Below are positions 1-6,107 of a stretch of 16,239 nucleotides of DNA, one piece after another. The stretch's first letter is position 1. Each line of letters opens with the position of its first letter. Source of the DNA: an uncultured Neomegalonema sp. (GTDB lineage: Bacteria > Pseudomonadota > Alphaproteobacteria > Rhodobacterales > Rhodobacteraceae); the NCBI GenBank assembly GCA_937944035.1, contig CALDZQ010000059.1:1-16239 (forward strand), given 5' to 3'. Below the pieces are notes generated by a model. That model was not told where the DNA came from. It did no database searches and was given only the letters and a program-made list of their open reading frames with translations. Both the position numbers and the translations under genes were made by a program.

Positions 1-701
1 ACCGAGATGGCAGCGAAATGGTCGAAAACCGCATCTTCACCCAACGCGTTGACGAGCCATGTCCGGGCCGTCGCAGCATTGATCGCGGTTTCGACGGTTC
101 CGAAACTCTTGGAAACCACCAGAACCAGCGTGCGGGAAAGATCAAGATGCTTGAACACATCGCCCACAGACGCGCCATCGGCATTCGACACGAAATGCAC
201 ACGCGGCCCGTCGCAATAGGGTTCGAGCGCCCGCACCACCGTCTCCGGTCCCAAATCCGAGCCGCCGATACCGATGTTGACCACATCCGTGAACGTGCCG
301 CCGACGCCCTTGATCGCGCCGCTGCGCACGCCTTCGGCGAACTCAAACATTCGCGCACGGCCCGCACGGACCATCGGCATGATGTCTTCGCCTTCCAGTA
401 CAAGCCGGGCGTCATCATCCGCGCGTAAGGCGGTGTGCAGCACGGCGCGCTTTTCGGTGATATTGACCTTACAGCCCCGGAACATCGCGTCTCGCAGCGC
501 AACAACACCGCGCAACTCGGCGAGATAGAGCAAATCATCCCGCACGGCGTCATCAATCAGCGTCTTCGAGTAGTCGAGCAGAATACCCGCGCCCGAAGCG
601 GAGTAATTGCTGAACCGCCCATTGCCGCTGAAAAGCGAGTCAATGCGCGCATTCTCAAGTCGCTTCGCGTGTTTGCGCAGTTCGTTCAAAGCGGAAATCA
701 T
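1..701 (-). CDS. pgi: glucose-6-phosphate isomerase, N-terminal part (cut by window edge)
   Basis: Pgi interconverts glucose 6-phosphate and fructose 6-phosphate in the cytoplasm. The 233 visible residues begin at an ATG (701-699) and run off the left edge, so roughly the first 40% or so of a normal protein is present. Family hallmarks seen: the ITEKRAVLHTALR segment (about residues 81-93), the NIGIGGSDLGP sugar-phosphate loop (142-152), HFVSNADG (169-176), and SKSFGTVETAINA (198-210), which corresponds to the usual SKTFTTxETxxNA phosphate-binding loop with a Gly in place of one Thr. The ribosome site is weak (GGGCAGG directly before the ATG, AAAGG further up). The FucA-like aldolase lies 159 bases upstream in the same direction. 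I saw no convincing promoter in that gap, so co-transcription is possible. Identity is secure from the motifs; the catalytic C-terminal half is not visible. Confidence 0.95.
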   Translation of the reverse strand, partial: MISALNELRKHAKRLENARIDSLFSGNGRFSNYSASGAGILLDYSKTLIDDAVRDDLLYLAELRGVVALRDAMFRGCKVNITEKRAVLHTALRADDDARLVLEGEDIMPMVRAGRARMFEFAEGVRSGAIKGVGGTFTDVVNIGIGGSDLGPETVVRALEPYCDGPRVHFVSNADGASVGDVFKHLDLSRTLVLVVSKSFGTVETAINAATARTWLVNALGEDAVFDHFAAIS

Positions 702-860
702 CCTGCCCAACCTTTTTCGCGTTGCTCAACCATATACGCGACAACTTTAAGGCATTGGGGTAAATTCAAAGTGAGGGAACTGTGTTAATACAATACAAAC
801 GGGCTGATTGTCCTCCGACAGGTTGTTCAAACTTGGTTTATGCTCCGCACACAGCGGGCG

Positions 861-1535
861 TTAGCGCGCTTTTTCTTCAGATATATCCTGAAAACCATAG
901 CTGCCAAAGCCGCGCATCGTGTCGGCGATTTCATCATCATTCAGCAAAACCGGACCGCCGATCAACAACGATTGGTAATATTGACGCGCGAGTGTTTCCA
1001 ACTCCACAGCCAGCCACATCGCTTTTTCCAGCGTTGCGCCAACTGTCAGCATTCCGTGATTGGCCAGCAGACAGGCATTGCGCCCCTCCAACGCCACCAG
1101 CGCCGCATTGGACAGCTCCACCGTCCCGTAAGTCGCATAGGCGGAGCAGCGCACGGAATTTCCGCCAAAGGCCGCGACCATGTAATGCGCCGCCGGGATC
1201 TCTTTACGCGCCATCGCCAGCGTCGTGCAAAAAAGCGCGTGGGTATGTACCACTGCCCCCGCCTCCGGACGCGCGCGCAAAATATCTAGGTGAAAGCGCC
1301 ATTCGGTCGATGGTTTCAACGGCCCGTCCCAAGCCCCGTCTTCCGCATCAAGCGACAGTGAAGCCAGCATCTCAGGCTGCAACGCATCATAAGAGATCGC
1401 GGACGGTGTGATGAGCATCCTGTCCCCGTAGCGGGCGGAGATATTGCCGGATGTGCCCTGATTGAGACCGGTTTCATTCATCCACAGGCAGTGGCGGATA
1501 ATACCCTCCCGCAGAATCCGTTCATCGCTTTTCAT
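861..1535 (-). CDS. class II aldolase/adducin family protein, L-fuculose-phosphate aldolase-like
   Basis: This is a 224-residue zinc-dependent class II aldolase. From memory it is collinear with E. coli FucA (215 aa): N-terminal LNQGTSGNISAR (24-35), LITPSAISYD (41-50), the catalytic Glu in STEWRFH (E78), zinc ligands H97 and H99 in VVHTHALFCTTLA, and the third ligand H160 in ANHGMLTVG. Enzymes of this fold cleave a ketose 1-phosphate into DHAP and an aldehyde. All metal and catalytic residues are in place. The start is firm: ATG at 1535 with GGAGG five bases upstream. It sits between the Trm112-like gene (90-base gap) and pgi. Substrate is uncertain: family members also act on 5-deoxyribulose or 5-methylthioribulose 1-phosphate, and no fucose isomerase or kinase is nearby, so I give no gene symbol. 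Confidence 0.9.
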   Translation of the reverse strand: MKSDERILREGIIRHCLWMNETGLNQGTSGNISARYGDRMLITPSAISYDALQPEMLASLSLDAEDGAWDGPLKPSTEWRFHLDILRARPEAGAVVHTHALFCTTLAMARKEIPAAHYMVAAFGGNSVRCSAYATYGTVELSNAALVALEGRNACLLANHGMLTVGATLEKAMWLAVELETLARQYYQSLLIGGPVLLNDDEIADTMRGFGSYGFQDISEEKAR

Positions 1536-1625
1536 ACGTCCTCCGAAACATACACTAGAGCGATTTCGAGCAAGGATAACATCGGCGCAGGCGCAGTCAG
1601 ATGGGGCAAGTTCAATCGCGTGTGC

Positions 1626-1847
1626 CTATTCCAGCACCCGCGCCTCATCTTGCAGCATGATCGGCACACCGTCTCGGATCGGGTAGGCAAGATTCGCGCG
1701 CTTGCTGACCAGTTCCTGCGCTTTGCGATCATAGGTCAGGGGGCCGTGAGAGACGGGGCAGATCAGCGCTTCGAGCAGTTTGGGATCAATATCGGTGCGG
1801 TGCGCGCCGTCTTGGCTGACAGCATCCGGCGTAGTCTGGTCGCTCAT
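1626..1847 (-). CDS. Trm112-like / UPF0434 (YcaR-type) small protein
   Basis: A 73-residue protein whose core (about residues 22-70) carries LLEALICPVSHGPLTYD, AQELVSKRANLAYPIRDG and VPIMLQDEAR, the signature of the bacterial Trm112-like family. Related eukaryotic and archaeal Trm112 proteins activate methyltransferases. The bacterial function is unsettled. The family's full set of metal-binding cysteines is absent: only one Cys is visible, so a zinc knuckle is unlikely here. Its start codon overlaps the stop of the LON-domain gene as ATGA (1844-1847), which implies translational coupling. The first 20 or so residues are polar and unlike the family core; they look like a non-conserved extension. 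Confidence 0.88.
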   Translation of the reverse strand: MSDQTTPDAVSQDGAHRTDIDPKLLEALICPVSHGPLTYDRKAQELVSKRANLAYPIRDGVPIMLQDEARVLE

Positions 1848-2512
1848 TGCATCCCCCCGCTGGCCTCTTCACCCGCGCTTCCGAACATCAGCAAGGTATT
1901 GAGTACTTTACGCCTGTCGCACAAATGCTCGGCCTCCAGCAGCATTTGCTTTTCCTGCGCCGAAAACGGGCAGATCATGCACAAGGCATTGACGATTGTC
2001 TCCTCATCGGCCTGACCGAACGCGTCCCAATCGGTTTCCAGCGACTTGGCGCGAAAATATTGCTCGACCAGCACCATAAACTCTTCACGGTCAAAGCTCT
2101 CGCTCTCACCATTCGGCGCTTTGGTATCGAGCATATAATCGGACCAATCGACCTTTGCCTGACGGTAGGCTGAAAAGCCCTCGATTTCCTCGACCATTTT
2201 AAAGCGTGAAACGCCGGTGAGGCCGATCATGTAACGGCCGTCATCGGTTTCGGACAGGGTCGTGATCCGTCCGGCACAGCCGACGGAGAACAGACCCTTA
2301 TCACCGCGTTTGCCGCTCTCACTGGTCGGCTGGATCATCCCGATAAGGCGCGTTTCGGTCTTCAGCGCGTCATCCACCATCACCAGGTAACGCGGCTCGA
2401 ATATGTTCAGCGGCAGCCGCCCTCTCGGCAGAAGCAAGGCTCCCGGCAGCGGAAAAATCGGAATCATCGACGGCGCGTCGTTGGGCGAAAAACGTTGAAC
2501 CATGCCGCTCAC
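1844..2512 (-). CDS. LON peptidase substrate-binding domain protein
   Basis: A 222-residue protein matching the stand-alone Lon N-terminal (substrate-binding, PUA-like) domain. It opens with IPIFPLPGALLLPRGRLPLNIFEPRYL (about residues 17-43), then GMIQP, GCAGRI and TGVSRFK, and closes with a helical tail. No ATPase or protease domain follows, so this is not Lon itself; the family is proposed to take part in protein quality control, but its exact role is unknown. A GTG at 2512 overlaps the stop of the thioredoxin gene (GTGA), and I chose it because of that coupling. The ATG at 2503 (MVQRF) is an equally good protein start. Neither has a clear Shine-Dalgarno. It is the middle gene of the CnoX / LON / Trm112 trio. 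Confidence 0.92.
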   Translation of the reverse strand: MSGMVQRFSPNDAPSMIPIFPLPGALLLPRGRLPLNIFEPRYLVMVDDALKTETRLIGMIQPTSESGKRGDKGLFSVGCAGRITTLSETDDGRYMIGLTGVSRFKMVEEIEGFSAYRQAKVDWSDYMLDTKAPNGESESFDREEFMVLVEQYFRAKSLETDWDAFGQADEETIVNALCMICPFSAQEKQMLLEAEHLCDRRKVLNTLLMFGSAGEEASGGMQ

Positions 2513-3414
2513 GCAAACAATATCGATGAAAGGCGGCGGCGGCCCTTCAAAGTGACAGGATCGGCGGCGCCAAGCGCATCGAACACCTCAAACAACTGTT
2601 CGCGCGCGGCATCCTCGTTCCATTCCCTGTCACGACGGACGATTTCAAGAAGATGGTCTATCGCCTCCTCCGTCGGTCCCAGTGCCAGCGCCAGATCATA
2701 GCGCGCCTGATGATCGTCGGGTTTGGCCTCAACGGCAGCTTTCAGCGCGGCGTTGTCGTCGGGAGATCCGGCCTTTTCAGCGAGTTTAATCATCGAGCGG
2801 ACCTGAGTGACCATCGGGTCGTCGGCCTTGTCATCCGGCGCGTAGCCCAGCGTTTCGGTCGCGCGTTCCAAATCGCCCGTGGCAACGTAGCATTTGGCCA
2901 ATCCGGTAATCGCGCGCAAATTTTCGGGGGCCGCGCCCAGCACTTGAGCATAGATTTGCGCGGCATCGGCGCTTGCGCCCTCTTCCAGCGCGGCCTCGGC
3001 GGCAGTGAGGGCATCGTCGATCTGCGCCTCCATGCCTGATGGTCCGGCGGCGGAGGCGATTTTATTGACGAAAGCCTCAATCTGGCTGGCGGATTGGACG
3101 CCCATAAAACCGTCGACGGGCTGGCCGCCGGCAAAACCGAAGACGGCGGGGATCGATTGCACTTGCATCTGCCCGGCAATTTGAGGGTTTTCATCGATAT
3201 TAATGCGGACCATCTTGACCTTGCCTCCCGCTTTGGCGACAGCGGCCTCAAGTTGCGGGCCTAGGGTCCGGCAAGGGCCGCACCACGGGGCGGTGAACTG
3301 CACAACCACCGGTGTTGTTTGCGATGCTTCGATAACATCGGCCATAAAGCCCGCATCCGTCCCGTCTTTAACCAGACTGTCAGGCGCAGCCGCACCACCA
3401 CCGAGTTCCAGCAT
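2509..3414 (-). CDS. thioredoxin-TPR co-chaperone, CnoX/YbbN-like
   Basis: A 301-residue fusion of an N-terminal thioredoxin domain (about residues 20-125, active site W44-C-G-P-C48, cis-proline loop SIPAVF) and a C-terminal helical region with tetratricopeptide-like repeats (about 130-300). This is the architecture of CnoX (YbbN), a chaperedoxin that holds unfolding proteins under oxidative stress and hands them to GroEL or DnaK. The E. coli protein has an inactive SQHC site, whereas this one keeps both redox cysteines, so disulfide reductase activity is plausible. I chose the ATG at 3414 because GGAG lies eight bases before it; the in-frame GTG at 3423 is an alternative. There are 27-36 bases after the ybaK-type gene. 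The stop overlaps the start of the LON-domain gene. Confidence 0.92.
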   Translation of the reverse strand: MLELGGGAAAPDSLVKDGTDAGFMADVIEASQTTPVVVQFTAPWCGPCRTLGPQLEAAVAKAGGKVKMVRINIDENPQIAGQMQVQSIPAVFGFAGGQPVDGFMGVQSASQIEAFVNKIASAAGPSGMEAQIDDALTAAEAALEEGASADAAQIYAQVLGAAPENLRAITGLAKCYVATGDLERATETLGYAPDDKADDPMVTQVRSMIKLAEKAGSPDDNAALKAAVEAKPDDHQARYDLALALGPTEEAIDHLLEIVRRDREWNEDAAREQLFEVFDALGAADPVTLKGRRRLSSILFA

Positions 3415-3449
3415 AAAAGTCACTCCACAATCAGTTTTGTCTGCGCCCG

Positions 3450-3965
3450 CTATTCCGCGAGCGCGTCGAAATCAATTTCAATGATCTGATGACCGCAAGC
3501 GGCAACGAATTTCATCAGGTCTGAAGAAGAGATAGCAGTCGTTGCCGCATTGTGTAGGGGGTGGCAGTTAATTAGATCATGGGCCAGCAAGCTCTTGTCT
3601 ATCGCAAACGTGACTCTGCGCGGCTCATCGCGGTCGTTGATGAGCGCAAAAGTCGTGACTGCCCCCGGTATGATGCCCAAAACCTCCAGCAGCAGTTCAG
3701 GCTTGCCAAAGCTGACACGGGCCGACCCGATTTCTTTTTCCAGCGCCTTGAGATTGACGCGGCGGCTCTCGTCGCAGGTGACGAGAAACAGGCGTCCCTT
3801 TTTGTCTTTCAGGAACAGGTTTTTCGTGTGCCCGCCGGGCAGATCACCGCGCAGGGTTTGACTGTCTTCCACCGTAAACAGCGGCGGATGGGTCGCAGTG
3901 TTCGTTTTGATACCCAGCTCATCGAGAAACGCGAACAGGTCTTCAGGACTGGCCGGATCACTCAT
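3450..3965 (-). CDS. YbaK/EbsC family prolyl-tRNA editing protein, ProXp-ala-like
   Basis: A 171-residue, single-domain trans-editing protein. Features seen: HPPLFTVEDS (26-35), GDLPGGHTKNLFLKDKKG (40-57) with the catalytic-type lysine K48, FGKPELLLEVLGIIPGAVTTFALIND (about 86-111), and CHPLHNAATTAI (134-145). These are the marks of the ProXp-ala/PrdX group, which hydrolyses Ala-tRNA(Pro) made by error by prolyl-tRNA synthetases that lack an editing domain. The ATG at 3965 gives the standard family length. A longer open frame extends upstream but runs inside the CoA lyase gene and is not used. The start overlaps the lyase stop by 8 bases, so the two genes are surely co-transcribed although metabolically unrelated. 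Confidence 0.92.
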   Translation of the reverse strand: MSDPASPEDLFAFLDELGIKTNTATHPPLFTVEDSQTLRGDLPGGHTKNLFLKDKKGRLFLVTCDESRRVNLKALEKEIGSARVSFGKPELLLEVLGIIPGAVTTFALINDRDEPRRVTFAIDKSLLAHDLINCHPLHNAATTAISSSDLMKFVAACGHQIIEIDFDALAE

Positions 3966-4842
3966 AAACCGCCTCCAATGCGTGGATGGCATTGGCCTTG
4001 ACCAGCAGGCGGCGGGCGGCGTCGGCGTGAAGGTTTTCGACGATTTTACCGTCAAGCACCGCAACCCCCTCACCCTTTGCCGCCGCCTCTTCAAAGGCCC
4101 GTATCTGGGCCTTTGCGGTTTCAACCGCCTCAGGGTCAGGTCCAAAAGCGGCATTCGATATTGCCAGTTGAGCGGGGTGGATCAGGGTTTTGCCGTCAAA
4201 ACCCATTGCGCGGCTTTGGGCGCAACGATCGCGGAAGCCGTCTTCGTCTTTGAACGCGTTATAAACCCCGTCGACAATCGCCATGCCATAGGACCGCGCG
4301 GCCAGCAGGCACAGGCTGAGCGAGGTCATCAGCGGGGCGCGGTCTGCGGTTTGCAGCGCGCCCAGATCCACGGCCAGATCGTTCGTGCCCATCACAAAGC
4401 AGGTCAGCCGCGAGGTTGAGGTCGCAATCGCTTCGGCATGAAGGACGCCGCGCGGGGTTTCCATCATCGCCCAGATAAAGGTGTGTGAGGGTGCGCCGTA
4501 ATCCTGCATCAGGCATTCGACCTCCTCGACCATCGCGACGGATTGCGTTTTCGGGATCAGGATCGCATCCGGCCCCGCTTCGGAGGCGGCGCGCAGATCA
4601 TCCATCCCCCAATCGGTATCGAGGCCGTTGATGCGGATGACGACTTCGCGCTTGCCGTAGGCGCGGGATTTCACCGCATCGCACACAAGCTGACGCGCTT
4701 GGGCTTTGGCATCCGGGGCGACGGCGTCCTCAAGATCGAGGATCAGAACATCCGCCGCCAATGTTTTCGCCTTCTCAAGCGCGCGCTGGTTCGAGCCGGG
4801 CATATAAAGGACAGACCGCCGGGGCCGGTTGAGGTCAAACAT
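3958..4842 (-). CDS. HpcH/HpaI aldolase / citrate lyase beta-like CoA-ester lyase
   Basis: A 294-residue TIM-barrel protein of the CitE-like family that cleaves or hydrolyses (S)-malyl-CoA-type or citramalyl-CoA-type thioesters. Seen in order: RRSVLYMPGSNQRALEKAK near the start, the LILDLEDAVAP magnesium-binding segment, VVIRINGLDTDWG, ILIPKTQS, FIWAMMETPRGVLHA (catalytic/metal Glu), VMGTNDLAVDLG, and GFDGKTLIHPAQL near the C-terminus. All the usual ligands are visible. AGGGG lies six bases before the ATG at 4842; an ATG at 4848 is too close to that site and a TTG at 4863 is less likely. It heads the run that continues into the tRNA-editing gene. The exact acyl-CoA substrate cannot be read from sequence; L-malyl-CoA/beta-methylmalyl-CoA lyase or malyl-CoA thioesterase are the main options. 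Confidence 0.9.
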   Translation of the reverse strand: MFDLNRPRRSVLYMPGSNQRALEKAKTLAADVLILDLEDAVAPDAKAQARQLVCDAVKSRAYGKREVVIRINGLDTDWGMDDLRAASEAGPDAILIPKTQSVAMVEEVECLMQDYGAPSHTFIWAMMETPRGVLHAEAIATSTSRLTCFVMGTNDLAVDLGALQTADRAPLMTSLSLCLLAARSYGMAIVDGVYNAFKDEDGFRDRCAQSRAMGFDGKTLIHPAQLAISNAAFGPDPEAVETAKAQIRAFEEAAAKGEGVAVLDGKIVENLHADAARRLLVKANAIHALEAVYE

Positions 4843-4969
4843 GCGCATCCCCTCATGTTGCAATGCGATAAAACTGCGGGTTTGTTACACAATTTAGGGG
4901 ACGGTTGGAAGCATGTGTTTTCGCGGCGCACCGCGATGGGGACGCGGCTGCATGAACAGCGGCCACACG

Positions 4970-5003
4970 AAAACCCCCGCTCCCGCGCAACACGGCAGGG
5001 GTT
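4970..5003 (-). terminator. probable intrinsic terminator after the 5028-5684 gene
   Basis: On the minus strand, 25 bases past the stop, AACCCC pairs with GGGGTT around an inner stem CCGTG-TTG-CGCGG, and the hairpin is followed by a short T-run (TTTTC). It separates the unknown gene from the CoA lyase run. The T-run is short and the stem has internal unpaired bases, so this is only moderately strong. Confidence 0.4.
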
Positions 5004-5027
5004 ACACAGCGCAACGCTGAAAGAAAT

Positions 5028-5684
5028 TCACGGCGGGGCCAGCGTCAGCAGCGCCAAAGCGTGGCATTCCGCCAGCACGTGATCCACCGGATGCCGCCGC
5101 CGCGCGCGAAAGCCCGGTGGCCTGCCCGGACGCATCGGATTGACCGCGCGCTGTTGCACGGGTTCGGCTTTTGCACTGCGCGAGGCCCGCAATCGCGCCA
5201 GCCGCCGCGCCTGAGCCGGAATATCATCCAAGGCCCGTTGCAGCGTCAACAGCCGCCGCGCCAACCGCCCCGCATCGATCGGATCATCATCCGTCACCGG
5301 ATTTTTCACCGGACGGACCGGATCATCCCCGTCAAAGAACCAGATACCCGCTCGTCCGCCCGCATAGCGCTTGGCGGGAACGAGCGGTTTGCGGGGATCA
5401 AACAGCCGGAAAGCGGGCAGTTTCGTCCCCGCCCCGCGCGGAATGGCTACGTCAGGAGCCGCCCGCTTGGGGCGCGCCGCAACCGTAATCTCCCGCGCCT
5501 CAACAACGATCAACCGCCGCAAAGCCGCCTCCGCAGGGCGCAAAACCGCCCATGCGGCACGATAGATATGGCGGGGCAAGGTCGAGACCAGCGCACCGGA
5601 CGCAACGCCAACCGTCACGAACAGCGCGGTCAAAGCCCGCACCAGATCATCCCGATTCCGTTTCATCGCCAAAGCCCAGTCCAT
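5028..5684 (-). CDS. uncharacterised protein, paralogue of the 15550-16218 gene
   Basis: A 218-residue protein of no function known to me. It is Arg/Ala/Pro-rich and has these blocks, all shared with the second copy at 15550-16218: MDWALAMKRN at the start, LPRH followed by LRPAEAALRRLIVVEAREI (about residues 47-66), IPRGAG (about 80-85), FFDGDDPVR (about 116-124), DDPIDAGRLARRLL (about 132-145), IPAQARRLARLRA (about 154-166), RPGRPPG (about 185-191) and VDHVLAECHALALLTLAPP at the end. Residues about 15-35 are hydrophobic and could form one membrane helix, but the paralogue is less hydrophobic there. No catalytic motif is recognisable. The start is ATG at 5684, preceded by AGGGCGAC; the paralogue has nearly the same leader. 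I recall similar hypothetical proteins only from Alphaproteobacteria. Confidence 0.75.
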   Translation of the reverse strand: MDWALAMKRNRDDLVRALTALFVTVGVASGALVSTLPRHIYRAAWAVLRPAEAALRRLIVVEAREITVAARPKRAAPDVAIPRGAGTKLPAFRLFDPRKPLVPAKRYAGGRAGIWFFDGDDPVRPVKNPVTDDDPIDAGRLARRLLTLQRALDDIPAQARRLARLRASRSAKAEPVQQRAVNPMRPGRPPGFRARRRHPVDHVLAECHALALLTLAPP

Positions 5685-5714
5685 GTCGCCCTACAATCCG
5701 TTAACATTGCAGTG

Positions 5715-5743
5715 ACAGTACCAAACTTAATAGGAACATTCAA
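5715..5743 (-). promoter_or_regulatory. possible sigma70-type promoter for the 5028-5684 gene
   Basis: On the minus strand, TTGAAT and TACTGT are separated by 17 bases and lie about 30 bases upstream of the ATG at 5684. The match to TTGACA/TATAAT is partial (4/6 and 3/6). It sits just past the minus-strand terminator at 5746-5767, where a new promoter would be expected. Confidence 0.3.
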
Positions 5744-5745
5744 GC

Positions 5746-5767
5746 AAAAAGCTTTGCGAAGCAAAGC
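5746..5767 (-). terminator. intrinsic terminator, minus strand
   Basis: GCTTTGC-TTC-GCAAAGC (perfect 7-bp stem) is followed on the minus strand by TTTTTG. It would end a transcript arriving from the right, either recG read-through or a separate RNA from the structured region at 5800-6018, before the promoter of the next gene. Confidence 0.55.
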
Positions 5768-6018
5768 GAACGGTATCAAAACAATCACCGCCCTCACGCG
5801 GCAGGTGCATTGCGCAAAGCGCAATCACCGAGAGCCTGCACCTCTCTCAACCAAAACCAATATCGCAAACAATAACCAGGCGACCGACCGAGGGTGGGAG
5901 TGATCCGCCTTCGGAGGAACGCGCCCGCTGCAAGCGATTTCCTTGGAAATCGCGCCAGACTAAAATGCGGGGAGGTCGGTCGCGTGTCGCCGCTTACGCG
6001 GCTCCGCAGAAGCGCTTC
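5746..6018 (-). ncRNA. candidate non-coding RNA or dispersed hairpin element between recG and the 5028-5684 gene
   Basis: No gene fits here. The 5685-6107 gap instead holds ordered structure. A 10-bp perfect inverted repeat, GCGACCGACC (5880-5889) with GGTCGGTCGC (5974-5983), closes a three-way fold. Inside are a hairpin at 5904-5918, a stem CCCGC/GCGGG (5924-5928/5967-5971), and within it a hairpin GCGATTTCC-TT-GGAAATCGC (5934-5953). Further hairpins lie at 5803-5843 (AGGTGC/GCACCT plus ATTGCGC-AAA-GCGCAAT) and 5989-6002. On the minus strand the set is bounded by a promoter-like pair (6025-6052) and a terminator (5746-5767), giving an RNA of roughly 270 nt. It does not carry signatures I know for SRP RNA, tmRNA or RNase P. 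It could equally be an untranscribed palindromic repeat. Confidence 0.3.
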
Positions 6019-6024
6019 GAGTTC

Positions 6025-6052
6025 ATTTTATATCTGAAAACGGTAGTTGAAA
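6025..6052 (-). promoter_or_regulatory. possible promoter for the structured region
   Basis: On the minus strand, TTTCAA and TAAAAT are separated by 16 bases in an AT-rich patch just past the recG terminator. The -10 match is 5/6 and the -35 match weak (3/6). It would start RNA near 6018 reading leftward. Confidence 0.25.
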
Positions 6053-6063
6053 TTTTTGCGTTG

Positions 6064-6096
6064 AATAAAAAGCGTAAGGCTTCTCACAAATCGCTT
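6064..6096 (-). terminator. probable intrinsic terminator of recG
   Basis: About 12 bases past the recG stop on the minus strand, AAGC pairs with GCTT outside an inner stem GTGAG-AAGC-CTTAC, and the hairpin ends in TTTTTATT. The stem is imperfect with an unpaired side, but the position and T-run are right. Confidence 0.45.
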
Positions 6097-6107
6097 AAAA
6101 GCCCCCC

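Noticed and set aside
702..860. Promoter or terminator between the FucA-like aldolase gene and pgi.
   Set aside because: TATATG and TTGAAT-like boxes exist on the minus strand but at wrong spacing, and no hairpin with a T-run is present.
5880..5983. SRP RNA, RNase P RNA, tmRNA or a known riboswitch.
   Set aside because: The conserved cores I would expect (SRP GGAAG/GCAGC loop, RNase P GAGGAAAGTCC, tmRNA tRNA-like end) are absent on both strands.
5880..5983. Insertion sequence or transposon ends (10-bp inverted repeats).
   Set aside because: Only 104 bases long, no transposase and no flanking target duplication. Kept only as an alternative under the structured-RNA finding.
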